DNA from: Hyperoplus lanceolatus
Lineage: Eukaryota; Chordata; Actinopteri; Uranoscopiformes; Ammodytidae
Direction of reading: 5' to 3'
DNA: 64,000 nucleotides
Assembly: GCA_026929865.2 (NCBI GenBank)
Contig: CM049396.1
Span: 27,360,501 to 27,424,500, forward strand
A program made the translations under genes and the position numbers. The notes below the pieces were generated by a model. The model was not told the origin of the DNA, did not search any database, and was given only the letters and a program-made list of their open reading frames with translations. Of the stretch, positions 34,516 to 51,830 are shown in pieces (positions within the stretch are counted from its first letter, which is position 1; each line of letters opens with the position of its first letter).

Positions 34516-35467
34516 TGCCTCGTTTCCACCGAGTAGAGCGGGTCGGATCGGAGAGGTTCGGTCCGGGTAGTTTGGCTTTTCATTTGCCAAAAGTTGGGTA
34601 GGGTACGGTTTAAGCGCGCCTAACCGCTCTGAGCCGCTCCCGATCTCAGTACTCCTCCGTAGGGGTACTAGCCGCCTGAAAGCGGGCCGAAACGGCGGAG
34701 CCGTCATTTGATTGGTCGAAATAATCATTTCCGCCATGGTGTAGTCATCTCGGCAAGAGTGAAGAGAGTCTTGTGTATTGGCGAAAATGTGAGCACAGCA
34801 ATGTTTATTGTGTGGTGTTTTTCCTCGTCAATAAATTAATCAGTTGGTTACACTGTGTCCCACTAGTCGCGTAGCTGCCGCAGCCAGCACTGTTCGCTCA
34901 CTGTATTTTATAGTTGCAACTTGCACCGAGCCGTCTCTGTGTGTTTTCGCCATAGATAGTAGTAAATACACGCTCACAACAACACGGGGGGAATAAATAA
35001 AGAAACGGCTGGTTTGACCAAGCAAAAACGAGAGACCGCTGGCTTGTGAGCGCGGCACTGTTTATTGTGTGGTGTTTTTCCTCGTCATTAAATTAATCAG
35101 TTGGCTACACTGTGTACTAATGCAACGATGTCGCGTAGCTGCCGCAGCCATCGCTGTTCTCTCACTGTCTCTATCAGTTGCAACTTGCACCGAGCCGTCT
35201 GTGTGCTCACAACAACACCGGGGGAATAAATAAAGAAGCGGCTGGTTTGACCCAGCAAAAACGAGAGACCGCTGGCTTGACCACAATTGTTCCACAGCGC
35301 GATAGTTTGACCCACATTCTGGCGGCGGCTATCGCAGTCCAGCCTAAACCCCGCCCTACCAGTAAGGGTAGGGTCGGCGGTGGAAACAACACCGAGATTC
35401 TTAAAAGTGAGCTGTCCCGCTCTGAGCCGCTCTGATCCGACCCGCTCTACTCGGTGGAAACGAGGCA
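34516..35467. mobile_element. Terminal-inverted-repeat element with an internal tandem duplication
   Basis: Starts TGCCTCGTTTCCACCGAGTA and ends TACTCGGTGGAAACGAGGCA, with inverted termini of at least 35 bp and TA on both sides (34514-34515 and 35468-35469). Inside, a block beginning GAGCACAGCAATGTTTATTG (34791-35046) is repeated in diverged form at 35047-35280. There is no transposase, so it is non-autonomous. The GC-rich ends create several short shadow frames. Confidence 0.75.
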
Positions 35468-35469
35468 TA

Positions 35470-36143
35470 ACTAAAGTGAGATCAGTGTGTAATAGATGAA
35501 TAAGAATAACATGCCACAGTAGCCTAACGGTATGATTATTCTAGTAGGCTATGATATTGACACAGTTCTTTTTTTCCGCTCAAAAAGAGGAAAATGATTT
35601 AACGGTTTAGTGATGGTAGGCTATAGCTTAATATACGAGAGTAGGTCTGCCTTCGTTTTCCCAACCAATAGCAGAACTTAATGCAGACCTACTATCGTAA
35701 ATATTAAGCTGTTTTCATTTAGGAAAACCAGATATCTGGGTGTGGAAGAAAAGCACTTATCAGGCTACCGCTACCTACATTATAAATTCAATCGGCTAAG
35801 TTCCGGAACTCCAAGAAGCAAGCAGCAGATAAGTTTGGCTCCCTTTCAATTTAGTGATAATTTTGGTTAAAAGTTAAAATTTTTGGATGAAACTTGTTAA
35901 ATGGATGTATGAATATGTATAGAAGATAATTATCAAACGGCATCCAAAACAGTGGAATATTTTATCAGATTATAGTCTGTGATGAATTAGTATGTTGTCT
36001 CAGTGAGACTGACATCGTCTGTATTTACAGAGTAAATTAAGTAATATTGTATCATAATCCTAGCCATTAACATAATTTTCAGGAGTTTTTTACATATACA
36101 TATACATGATTACATAATATATACATAATTATTATTATTTTAA
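35470..36143. other. AT-rich spacer
   Basis: No gene, RNA or paired repeat ends seen. At 35627-35705 the strings CTTAATATACGAGAGTAGGTCTG and its approximate inverse, ending TCGTAAATATTAAG, form an imperfect inverted repeat of about 25 bp per arm. Confidence 0.4.
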
Positions 36144-36147
36144 TTAA

Positions 36148-36521
36148 AGGTGCAGTGTGTAATATGACATCATCAAGTAAGTTCTACAAAGTTCTAGAAT
36201 GCAACGCTCCCTGGGTAACCCCACCCCTTTAGAATAATAACAGAAGCTACAGTGGCCTTCAAGGACAAGAACAATTCTAATTTCTAAACAATGCACCTGA
36301 TGACATTCCAACCATGACACTTTCAAGATGGCGGCACTAGGCCTTGGTCCAAAATATGCAGAAATATGGACATATATGAGACCCTTTCTGAGGGAAAAAA
36401 TAATAATTAAAAAAAAATGTTTCAGCTATTATGCACTAAATTAAATGTACTTATGGATATTATAATTACTTTCTACAAAACCTGCTAGGAAATAAAACCC
36501 AAAGTTCTACACACTGCAGGT
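36148..36521. mobile_element. TTAA-flanked miniature element
   Basis: Flanked by TTAA at 36144-36147 and 36522-36525. The ends are AGGTGCAGTGTGTA at the left and TACACACTGCAGGT at the right, inverted with one or two mismatches. TTAA duplication is the mark of piggyBac and Kolobok transposons. It is 374 bp and non-coding. Confidence 0.75.
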
Positions 36522-37231
36522 TTAAATATTATATTTGTTAAAAAAGGCATTTTTCAAACTTTTCATTCATAGGTTAAAATATGTTACCATGGCAATCAGG
36601 ATACTAAAAGAACATTTTATTTGAATATTCTAAATATTTCAGAACAAAACAAAAATAGAATCACATGTCCATGGTGATCACAAGAACAGAATAGAATAGT
36701 TCATGTAGTCCTATCAGAACAGGTAAATAAAATAGGCTGCTTTTTTTTTTTTTGATGATGATAAGGTCAATGTAAAATAATTAATTATAAAAGCAGCTGT
36801 TTTGTTGGAAGTTCCAGGAATACACACACCCTGCTATGAATATAGCTCCACTGCATTGTGGGTCAGCCTCTTTAGGCAAATGCTAAGGGAGAAAAACCCT
36901 GTGTAAACTTAACAGCGACAGCAAGTTCGCTGTCAAAGAAACATATGATATTATATCAAACTGTAACGTCTGATTATTATCATTCATTTATTCACGTCTG
37001 AACATTATAATTGTACATACCTTTTACTTTCCCCGTTATTCTCCGTCTTCGCTTCTCCTCTCTTTTCTTCTCTTCTCTTCTCGCATCTCTCGCCCACTGC
37101 AAGTGAGTGATTGACAGCTCGTCAACGGTCCCTGAAAGAAAGGCCCGCCCCTGAAAGAATGGCCTCGGGACTTGATTGGCCCGTGAAAGAGTGGACTAGA
37201 CATTTCATTGGCTGAAGAAAGATTGAATCAG

Positions 37232-37345
37232 TGATTTTTTTTCTCCAGATTTCCCAAACCACACTAATTGAATATCCCTGCTGTCTTCTTTGGTTTCCTC
37301 TATGGATTCGCATTCCAGAGATCTATCCAGAATTTCAGTGCATTT
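37232..37345. repeat. 113-bp dispersed repeat, copy R2, beside tRNA-Phe
   Basis: A near-identical copy of R1 (30381-30494). It ends 28 bp from the 3' end of the tRNA-Phe gene, i.e. downstream in the tRNA's direction of transcription. It has no coding content. Confidence 0.8.
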
Positions 37346-37373
37346 TAAATGCAGTGATCAAAAAACGAATTCC

Positions 37374-37446
37374 TGCCGAAACCCGGGATCGAACCAGGGA
37401 CCTTTAGATCTTCAGTCTAACGCTCTCCCAACTGAGCTATTTCGGC
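37374..37446 (-). tRNA. trnF-GAA: tRNA-Phe (anticodon GAA)
   Basis: The minus strand folds as a complete 73-nt cloverleaf without intron: acceptor stem GCCGAAA paired with TTTCGGC, A box region TAGCTCAGTTGGGAG, anticodon loop CTGAAGA with anticodon GAA, B box GGTTCGATCC, and discriminator A. No CCA is encoded, as in eukaryotes. Downstream, on the plus-strand left side, CTGCCGAATTC-like spacer is followed by a T-poor stretch and then repeat R2, so the Pol III terminator is not obvious. All stems are intact, so it is likely functional. Confidence 0.95.
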
Positions 37447-37519
37447 CAAGCACGTAACATCACACGCTATGCAGTATATATACGTAGGCGGTAGGCCTAC
37501 TTCCTACTCCTACTGTTAG

Positions 37520-37716
37520 GTCATTAGGTTAGCGCCATCGTGAGGCAGGAGAGGGTCACTACTGCACACATGTTAAATGGTCTAGACTCGCACACAGCCA
37601 GATCAAACGAGTAAAGGCCTTTAGGTTAGCGCCATCGTGAGGCAAGAGAGGGTCAATACTGTACACATGTTAAATGGTCTAGTCTAGCACAGAGCCAGAT
37701 CAAACGAGTAAGCCCT
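37520..37716. repeat. Two tandem copies of a ~98-bp unit
   Basis: The unit TTAGGTTAGCGCCATCGTGA ... CAGATCAAACGAGTAA occurs at about 37520-37617 and again at about 37620-37716 with about 90 percent identity. It lies some 75 bp upstream of the tRNA-Phe gene (upstream in its direction of transcription). Non-coding. Confidence 0.8.
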
Positions 37717-40200
37717 GACTGCAGCTCGCAGATCGAGGAGGGGCTAAATTTAGCTTAAATGTGGGCAGGGTTAAACGTTTAGCCCTGCTCTAAGAATTTG
37801 CGATGCACATAGCCACTTATGGCAGTGGGGGCGGGACTCGATAAGCCTTTGGCTTCTCCTGCTACCCTTCGGACGATAACACAAAGTAATATGTATGAAT
37901 ATGCAATGTGAAAATTATGTATTATGTGTAATTGTCCGGAAGAATAATAATAAATAAATAAATAAAGTAGGTTGTGAACCATGGTTGTGAACCAGCGGGG
38001 AGTTCTGAATGCACAGAACGGCCGCAATCTTGGAAAGCCCGCAGTCGCCTAGGCAGGCCTGCCCAGACAAATGACTGGGCCCCTGAAAACTTGTATCAAT
38101 GTGCATGATGCGCTTATTCCTAAATAAACACAGGGCCGGTTCTAGCCAGTTAGGTTAGGGTGGGCTACTGAAAGAATAGTGGGCAGAGATAGCCTACCTA
38201 CGATGCGAGAGCGCGTGTAGCGCGCGAGCGGACATTTTCTGCCCTTGCAAGATCTCTGTACCTGCTTTTTGCCACATTTACTGTAACATTTACTGTAATG
38301 TAAGCTTTTAGACACACCAATGCTGTAGGGGGGGGGGGGGTTACCATGATAACAACCATCTGCCACCTTCGTTTAAAGGCTAAATATGTAATTTTCTAAT
38401 TTTCTTAGAAAATAATAGATAAAATATACAGAATAATTTGCAGAGCGCCCTCACAAAGACACCTCAAAACTTGATGAAATATCACAGTATCTCCGAATTG
38501 AAAATCCACTTCTGCTGGCAGAAATACTGATAGGCCTATATTAAGGAATTTTCCAGGGTCTCTTTTTTTTTCCTTTCTTTTCTGGTACCCTGATTTCTGT
38601 CCAGGTCCTGGCATCACTGAGCTTGCTAGGTTAGCTCAGGTCATCAATACATTGCTAACGCTTGTTTGGTTGACCTGCTGCATGCAACAGTTTTGAGGGG
38701 GGAAAAACGACCCATGATATTTTTAGTTTTTCAATATAAAATGTGATATATTTTACCCAAGTAACAATGAATAAAAAAAAAATTTATTATAGAAAGTTCT
38801 CTTGCGAATATAGCGTTCATAATAAAGGTTGGCTAAGTTAGTTCAACTGCAAAAAAATTTTTTTTTTAAATGTTTGTTTTTTGTTTTTTTCTCTGGGCCC
38901 CCCCTGTTGGCTGGGCCCTAGAAAGCTTTCCCACATTCTACCCCTTATGGGCGGCAACTCACGTCAGCGTCCTCATCCCACCGCTCCCCCCCTAAAGTTC
39001 CCCGTGAGCACACACACACAAAGTCCGTGGATCAGCGGTCCCGTAACTGAATTTAATTCAAACACGTAGTCAGTATCATGTTTAATTTTTCTATCTTCAT
39101 AACAAACTAAATTGCATGAAAATCAGTTCGAGTTACAGTCTGTTTCAGTGCAGTCTGTATCTCTCCAAAACACTTTGAACTTAGCAGGCTGTTAAAGATG
39201 GCGGCCATTTTGCGCATGAGCGACTCATATCGTGCAGGCTCCTCACTTTGTGTAGCAACGTATATATGTTGTAGCGACAAGGGGCACTTGAATCAAACTA
39301 CAGGTAGTAGTATACCGGCAGACGGACTGCGGGGGAAAGTGTGACAGTCTTGGAGGGGCCCAAGACAGAGGGGGGCCCATAAAAAAAATAACAAGCTAAA
39401 TGTGGGCCCCCGATCTTCGAAGGCCCTGAACAATGCCATTCCAAAAAAATAAATAATTGACTGGCTCATGATAGGCCCCTGAGCCTTGCAAGGAGATCAG
39501 GGGCCTGCGCATGACTATAAGGCATGTGTGCGGGAGAGTAAGCAGTAGCCGACATTGAATTTAACTGGTGGCGATAATAAACGCAGCAATGTTTCTATGG
39601 GGATATTTAGCTGTACAGAAATAAGTGCTGGCAAAGCTAGAACAGTTTAAGACTCCACATCACTGTGGCAACACAACCTATCTATTAGCTCAGACAGCGC
39701 AGAGAAAAGTCTGATGAATGCATGAGGGTGATGGCTATGCACAACTGTAAGGTCAGTGTCTGTTGTATTTTTGTATTCAAATAAACAGTTGTTTATTTCT
39801 ATAATGCGCATTGGCATCTTTGAGCAAAATACCCCCAAATTGTACACGCCGCGCCTCCTGTGATCCTGGCCAGTGACCACCTTCATTAAGACATTTTCTG
39901 GGGGAAACACTGGTAAAAGTAATGATTTGGTCATTCATCAAATGAAATATTGTGGAGTTGTCTGGCTCAGAGAGCCATGTGTATTGTAAGACCGCCTTTC
40001 AGGGGGCCCATCAGGACTTTTTGTATAGGGGCCCAGAATTTGGTGCCTTGCCCCTGTATACCGGTAGTATGAATTATGGTCAGACCGGTTCAGTTAGAGC
40101 ATAATACAGAGGTTAAATGCTTCACGGGCTGTCTTATATAATAATAATATATTAATAATTGTATATTTTTAAAATAATTGTAAACGGACTTTATTTGTGC
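37717..40200. other. Repeat-like spacer upstream of rpn1
   Basis: At 38132 a CAGGGCCGGTTCTAG motif, and near 40045-40062 a CCTTGCCCCTG motif, could be the two ends of a decayed hAT-like element. Between them there are several GGGGCCC-rich stretches (for example 39353-39380, 40000-40030), a 12-bp G run at about 38329-38340, and AT-rich filler. No target duplication and no reading frame. Confidence 0.4.
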
Positions 40201-40396
40201 CAGATTTCGCAATCGCATCCAACGACGCGCAGCCAGCGTGCGTCCAAAGCGCGCGTCATGACGTCATCACGCCGGACTGAATGAAGCGTCATCCTATCTG
40301 ATGTAGAGCGGCGCGGCGGCCTTTCTTTGCTGCTGTACATTTCCCCAAGCTTTCCGCTCTTATCCCGGTATTTCAGCTCTTCTGAAGTCTTTAACC
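40201..40396 (+). promoter_or_regulatory. rpn1 promoter and 5' UTR with a CRE palindrome
   Basis: A GC-rich segment directly upstream of the rpn1 ATG. It contains TGACGTCA at 40259-40266, a full cAMP-response/ATF palindrome, about 130 bp before the ATG. CREB/ATF-family factors bind this site in many housekeeping and ER-stress genes; use here is inferred. No TATA box was seen at the usual distance. Confidence 0.5.
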
Positions 40397-45673
<5,277 letters not shown>

Positions 45674-46480
45674 ACTACTCCTGCCACACACTAGCACACA
45701 CGCAGACAGACAGGCAGGCAGGCAGACACACACACACACACACCACCCCCTGCTACAACATACAGCCCACTATTTGTATGTATGAGAATTAAATTAAATG
45801 TGACGGATCCTTTCACATTTCTTTATTTTTACCATCGTTGAACCCGGACATTGACTGTTAACATCTCATCTTCTGGTAGTTTATCAAAACAAGTGCCTTT
45901 GTGCCTTGTGATAAACTTGAGGTCACTGCGTGCTCAGCCACACAGCAGTTATGTCACATCTTTCGGCTTTTTAGTCTGTATTTTTGAGTTTGTTGAGCTA
46001 CACTTCAAATCTAGACTTATTATTTTTTCACTCTTCAGTATGGTTATGGGACTTTTTTTTGTTTGTTTGAATGAATAGTTGAAGGGCCCAAGTGTATTCG
46101 GTCCCATGTCTTTACTCGCATATGCCGTATTCTAAGATTGGGTCATTTCTAGTTCTTAAGTACAAAGGTGGAAGTCTTTTTCCACTCTTTTCTCTTTTGC
46201 ATTTACAACATTTTTCTACTCGCCCCTGACTGATGCTTATATGTGAACAAATTTGAAGCACTGATTCTGTATCATCCCAAACGCTTGTTGTTTATGTTCA
46301 TCAGTCGTATTTTCTACATTTTGTATGATTTTCTTCTTTTGTGTGGTGTTTTTGACCATGAGATTAGTGAATACATGAGATTACGTTGTATGTGGGTAAA
46401 GACATTGAGGGATGGAACACATATGGGCAATAATGTGGGATGCTGTCAAATTTGAAATAAAGTTGTGAGAAACTCATCGT
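45674..46480 (+). other. rpn1 3' UTR
   Basis: From the stop codon to shortly after AATAAA (46456-46461). Begins with a GACAGACAGGCAGGCAGGCA microsatellite and an ACACAC run. No other frame of note. Confidence 0.6.
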
Positions 46481-49030
46481 TGAGAAAGTTTTTTTAATTT
46501 TTTTATAGATAACACAGCAGAGGAATTGGGGAGAGATCATTTCTGTTTTTTGAGTGGTGTGATTTTGGAAAGCACTACCCTTGTTTATTCAAAAGAGGGT
46601 GCACTTGTGTCAAGGACCACAATCAATCAAGTTTGAGGCTTTTTGTCTCAACAGAAAAACGGTGCTATTTGTCAGTGCCATTAAAGACTCTGCTGACATT
46701 AATATAAAATCACGTTTTCCCAGCATCCCAATAAAAAACGTCTATATTTGCTTTATGATGGGTCTTTTTAAAACTGGCACTTCAGAGGGAATTTCCAGCA
46801 CATTGTTGCGTTCCTTGTTTCAGAATAACCCCACCTATCATCCTCCCCAGTCAGCAGAGCAGCCGATCTGCCTACATCACAGTCTGCGCCCAGGACAAAC
46901 ATCAGGGTCAGACTGAGGTCATCGCTTTCCCTCTGAGGTCACCAGCGGTCCTGGCAGGTCATTTCCTGCTCCATAATAACAGGCCTCATTCCCCTCACAA
47001 TGATAATGTTAACATATTGTATGTCCCATACAATAATCATTCTGAAAATACACAGCAGGGGGAAAGCAAAGACAATGTCTGTTAGCACTGATGCTCGGTG
47101 CTGGTGAAAGGCCACACAATGGCACAATTTTTGTTTGTGTGTTTGTACTTGTACAGTTCCGATTCGAGCAGTGAAAGTTCGGAGAGCCGCCTAGTCTCAT
47201 TCCCACCACGGAGCAAAGCAGATGGACGTCTGCTGCTCGCACACATCCACCTCCAACAAACCACTGAGCTCACTAATGTCTGCTGGCCGTTAGGCAATGA
47301 TATAAGGTCACTGTGAGGTTGAATGTTGTGAGGTTGGATTGAAAGATTCCTTTGGGGGCTGAAAAGTCATTTTAAAATAGGGATTTCAGATGTTTCTAAA
47401 ATGATTGTGTCATTTCTTCAACATTATTTTTAAACACGAGATAACCTCAATACATCAGTATGTTTATGCGCTCCCTCCTGCTGTTAAACTGAGGATCTTC
47501 ATTGTGATACCACAGCACTTTGAACACAAAGGATGGAACCAGGAAGAGTATTTGTCAAATTGCTAAATTATGAAATTCTATAATATGGCCTATATTGTCA
47601 GTAGTCACCTATACAACAAAATTGGAAGTGCCAACTGAAAGTGCCTTGGACATAAAGTAAAAAAAAAAGTAAGAATGCAGACGTTACAAGAAAACACTTA
47701 GGACAAAAATCAGGACAAGTAGACAAAAATAGATGATACATAAAGGTAAAGAGCCATGGGTATAATACACATGTTGAATGTCGGTTTAATGTCACATGTG
47801 GTTGCTGAGTGTGAAAAAGCTGTATTTCAGTGTGTATGCAATGTATGTTCTGCATTTTATACTCCTGTAACTCCTACCAGAGGACAGCAGGCTGAGCCAG
47901 GTGGTCGTGGATGATCTTCCATGTTCTGGAGATGCATAGAGAGCTGTCGATGTCACCCAGGGAGGGCAAAGGAGACTGCCCAAAGTATTTTCAGATTTTG
48001 GACTAATCATAACCCTACCGTTTAAGTTTGTAAGTCAAAGCTATTTATCAAATACCTTTCAAAGTTAAATTCAAGACAGGTTCAGTCCATTGAGTTGAGA
48101 GTTAAGAGAGACAGACATGTTTCTGAATGACTACAATATAATTTTGGTCATGGTGATCAATATGTAAAACTGGTACAGGAGTAAAGCTGGCATTGATTTT
48201 GGTAGCTGTCACTTCCCATGCGTAGTCATTGTCTACACTTGTCATTGTGGTATTACATTCCCCTTATGATGTGTTTTCTTCAGCAGCACCCCCCTTCCAT
48301 TCATTACATTAGATACTGTTTAGCTCTTTTGTTCATTGCTACTGGAGTTGGTAAACAACAATATCACAAGAATAAAATGAGTTTTAGAGCCCTTCAGGGT
48401 CCCTATTACCTTGTTTAGTGAATGGTCATCATTGAGTAGCTGGACCTTGAGGCTAAACTCTTCATGCATACTTTTTGCAAAGACATTTGTCTGTTCTACC
48501 ATTGCAATGCAATGCCTTGTGTGATATTGGTTTTTGGTTTGTTAGCCTTTCAGCCTTTTCAGTTCCAGGGCCTGAGCCCAGTATGTTATTACCGGTCGCA
48601 GGAGGACTGCGGTTTATCTGTTGGTGTAAGCCGAGCAGAATACTGTTTGAACCGGAATTTGTGTGCAACACTGTATCCTGATGTGGCAAAGCGTATGTGT
48701 GTGAGTGAGTGTGTGCTCGGGGTGTATGAGGTGGTTTTGTGCAGGGTGCTGGACTGGTTGTGCCCATGTGGTTGAGCTGTACCCCTCATCCCCCCTCCTC
48801 CCTCAGGCATGAAGTTGATTATTATCTTCCTTTTCTGAAGTATTGCAATGATGCAGAGTGTGTTCTTTCTTTATCAGCCAGAAAAAGAAAGATTATGCAA
48901 AAGCAAAAAAAATGGAGTCAAGCTAGGTATCAGTTAAAGGGGTAGGGTCGTGTGACGTGGTGGTGATTGATTGCAGTGAGGTCTCACCTGCAGTACCTCT
49001 CCCTCTTAATCTTTCTTGCTCTAAGATATA
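46481..49030. other. rpn1-gata2 spacer, left part
   Basis: No gene found. The segment 46830-47000 is moderately GC-rich with few simple repeats and could be conserved, but I see no diagnostic motif beyond a GATAATG at about 47001. The remainder is AT-rich. Confidence 0.4.
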
Positions 49031-49038
49031 CACAAAAT

Positions 49039-49135
<97 letters not shown>
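49031..49135. repeat. (AC)n(AG)n compound microsatellite
   Basis: An AC run (about 49038-49100) passes into an AG run (about 49103-49134). A second AC run lies at 49242-49271. Confidence 0.93.
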
Positions 49136-49237
49136 CAGAAGTCACCAGTCAGGGAACAATATCCTGCTCAGAAGACCCTTCACAGCACACTCTCATAAAT
49201 CACTGAGACAGAGCCCCCAGCCTCACTGTCAGCATGT

Positions 49238-49276
<39 letters not shown>

Positions 49277-50881
49277 AACTGAGGTTCACCTTTCCCTCAA
49301 GACACACGCTCATTCAATTCAGTCAATCCTCCTTCTAGCCCAGCCAAAAAAGGATGTCATCGGCAAAAGGCGAAATATGACTCGAATCTAAACTCCAAAA
49401 ACTGGCCCTCACAGACACACCTCACCTGTGTTGATTCCCTCTGGCTCTGCTTAAAACACACACATCCTCACACAACACAACAGCCCTCTCTGTGTTCCCG
49501 GCTCTGCCCTGCTGGCTGGCCCTATGCACCGGCCATTCCTCAGTGACAGGCTGCCGGGACGAGGGGATGAGAGTTGTGAGGGATGGATGAAAGCATGCGG
49601 CAGCTAAGGTCCCGAGACCCTCGCGTCCTGTTGCAGGTGGCAGGTGTGATCGGGCCGGGTGCAGAAGCGTGAGGGCGAGGAAGAGGAGGACAATGCAGGC
49701 GTCTGTGGCCCTATACACTGCAGCTGTGGGGGAGGAGCAGGGCTGACAGATAAGACGGTCAGACGGAAAGACGAAAGGAAGGCATGGACAGCGTAGGGGA
49801 AGAGCGCAAAGATGGAGATGGGACTTCAAACAGAGGATTTGGGCCCTGGGTGCAGAGAGACGCATTCTTGTCTGGCACTGAGGAGGACTGTGGGGTGGAT
49901 AGGGAGAGCAGGAGAGACGGATGGCACATTAAAAAAAACAAGCATCAAAGTCCAATGGCCCTACTCCTCCTCCGCATGCAGATGTTTACATTGCGCACAC
50001 TTTTGCTCAAGGCCTCTGTGCTCTGCCTATATCTATGTGTGTGTGCATATTGATGTCAACCTCCCTCTCTGTATGGATTTGTATCGATGAGACAGTAATC
50101 CTCTTCCCTTGCTGCCCTTGTGTGCAACTGTCCACAGCTCCCACTAAAACCCTGTACTGATCTCTGCCACATGGCGCTCTATCAAAGCACTGATGGTCAT
50201 GCCTCTCAGGGCAAGTTTTGGCTCATATATGTCCCTCAGTGCAGGGGATAAGCAGCATATGAAGGTCTAACGCTACTTTAGACTTTGTATCATCTTGGAT
50301 CACATGAAGGCGAGTGAAAACAAAGCTCCTCTCTCTCTCTCTATCGGTAAAAAGCACTCTTGTCTGAGCGCGTGCACAGACACACACGCACATTTCCTAC
50401 TTTCTCTATTGGCCCTGATTAGAGTGACAGGGGCACTTCCCATTGGCTGTGAGAGTGGCCCTCTCCTTCCCAGGGCAGCCAATTTCCCCTACTCCAGAGC
50501 TGATAGGAAACTTTGATTGTCCACTGAGCTCAGGAGAGACAAAGAGATTTTTTCCTGTTGCAATCCACATATCGCTCCATCACATCTCTGCTCCAACGAT
50601 CTCCCTCCTCCACTTGCTCCCTCGTTCTCTCCTCCGTCTCTCCCTCTTGAATTTTCTGGCCATATTTCCATGATCATGTACTCCCTTTCTGCTGTGGGCT
50701 GCTGAATGTGAGTCCATTAAACTGGCACCGACTGCTTTGATGGGCAGGAAACTTCACTTCATGTGGTGACATCTGCATCCTGTGACACAATCCTACCCTG
50801 TGTACATGATCTACTGCTTTGGCTTACCACTGTTCCCTAATAGCATTCCTATAATTTGACCCTGCCTACGAGCACAGGCGG

Positions 50882-50882
<1 letters not shown>

Positions 50883-50913
<31 letters not shown>

Positions 50914-50914
50914 A
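50883..50914. repeat. (CTG)10 trinucleotide repeat
   Basis: Ten uninterrupted CTG units in non-coding spacer DNA, after GAGCACAGGCGGATG. On the minus strand it reads as CAG and gives an Ala run in a shadow frame. Confidence 0.95.
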
Positions 50915-51721
50915 CAAGCATCTGCCACACTACTATGTCTTCGTTTTGGGTGTGAGGAGAACATAGAAAAAAAGGGGGGATTGAATAAGTGAGGCGTCTA
51001 AACATGTGGAGAGAGCCAACAGGAAACATCACCCTCTCTCTCTCTTCACCATAAGCTGGCCCTCACTGAGAACACACTTCCTGTCCCAGCTTCTCTAACT
51101 TCCTGTTCAGCCACCGGGAATCCCAGCTGGAACATTCCAGCTGTGCAGTCTCCCTCCCTCTGTGGGCTGTTTGCAAGCATCTATAGCAATGATTATCTCA
51201 AAATTTCACTTAGAGTCAGTCATACAAATATACTGTGTGTAGCAAACGCAGACCCACAGGACTTCTACTCTTGTGGTGTTGTTGCTTCCTCTCCTCGCCA
51301 GGGGGCACTACATAACAGCATATTTTCTCCTGCGTGCCAACTGACTGCGTCTCTCCTGCAGTGTGAAACTCTCTGCCTCCGTGGTGGGGGATACTACTGG
51401 GCTATTCCATCTCCCAAGGAGGCTCTCATTTATATAACTAGCTTTTTTTTAGCGCAGGAAAATCATCTGTGCCATTAGGGTAATGGCATCAAATGAAATG
51501 GCACATGCATGTTTATAAGTGTGCCTTGACGCAGGGGCCATATGGGGTGGAAAAAGCGGGTTTGGTGACTTTGTGTGTGACCTTTTCGGAAAGAGAGCTA
51601 ATCCCGAGCTATAATAGACTCCGGGACCGATATGGAAAACTGCTGCACCGTTATCTCGGTTGTCTAGGAGACCATCAGTGCACCAGGGCCGGTGGAGATG
51701 CCACGGTATTAAAAGGAGAGA

Positions 51722-51830
51722 ATGTATGTGTGTGTGTGAGTGTGTGTGTACGTGTGTGCAGGCCTACGTGTGTATGTGCGCGAGTGTGTGTGTGTGCAGG
51801 CCTATGTGTGTTTGTGCGCGAGTGTGTATT
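51722..51830. repeat. GT-rich minisatellite
   Basis: GT-rich DNA in which a unit of about 45 bp containing GTGTGTGCAGGCCTA and TGTGCGCGAGTGTG is present twice (about 51741-51791 and 51792-51829). Confidence 0.7.

Noticed and set aside
38132-40062. A complete hAT element with CAGGGCC and GCCCCTG ends
   Set aside because: No 8-bp target duplication and the termini pair over only a few bases; kept only as a possible decayed repeat.
49422-50090. Long overlapping frames in the rpn1-gata2 spacer as novel genes
   Set aside because: No splice-supported exon structure and no family motif; GC/CT-rich DNA gives open frames on both strands.
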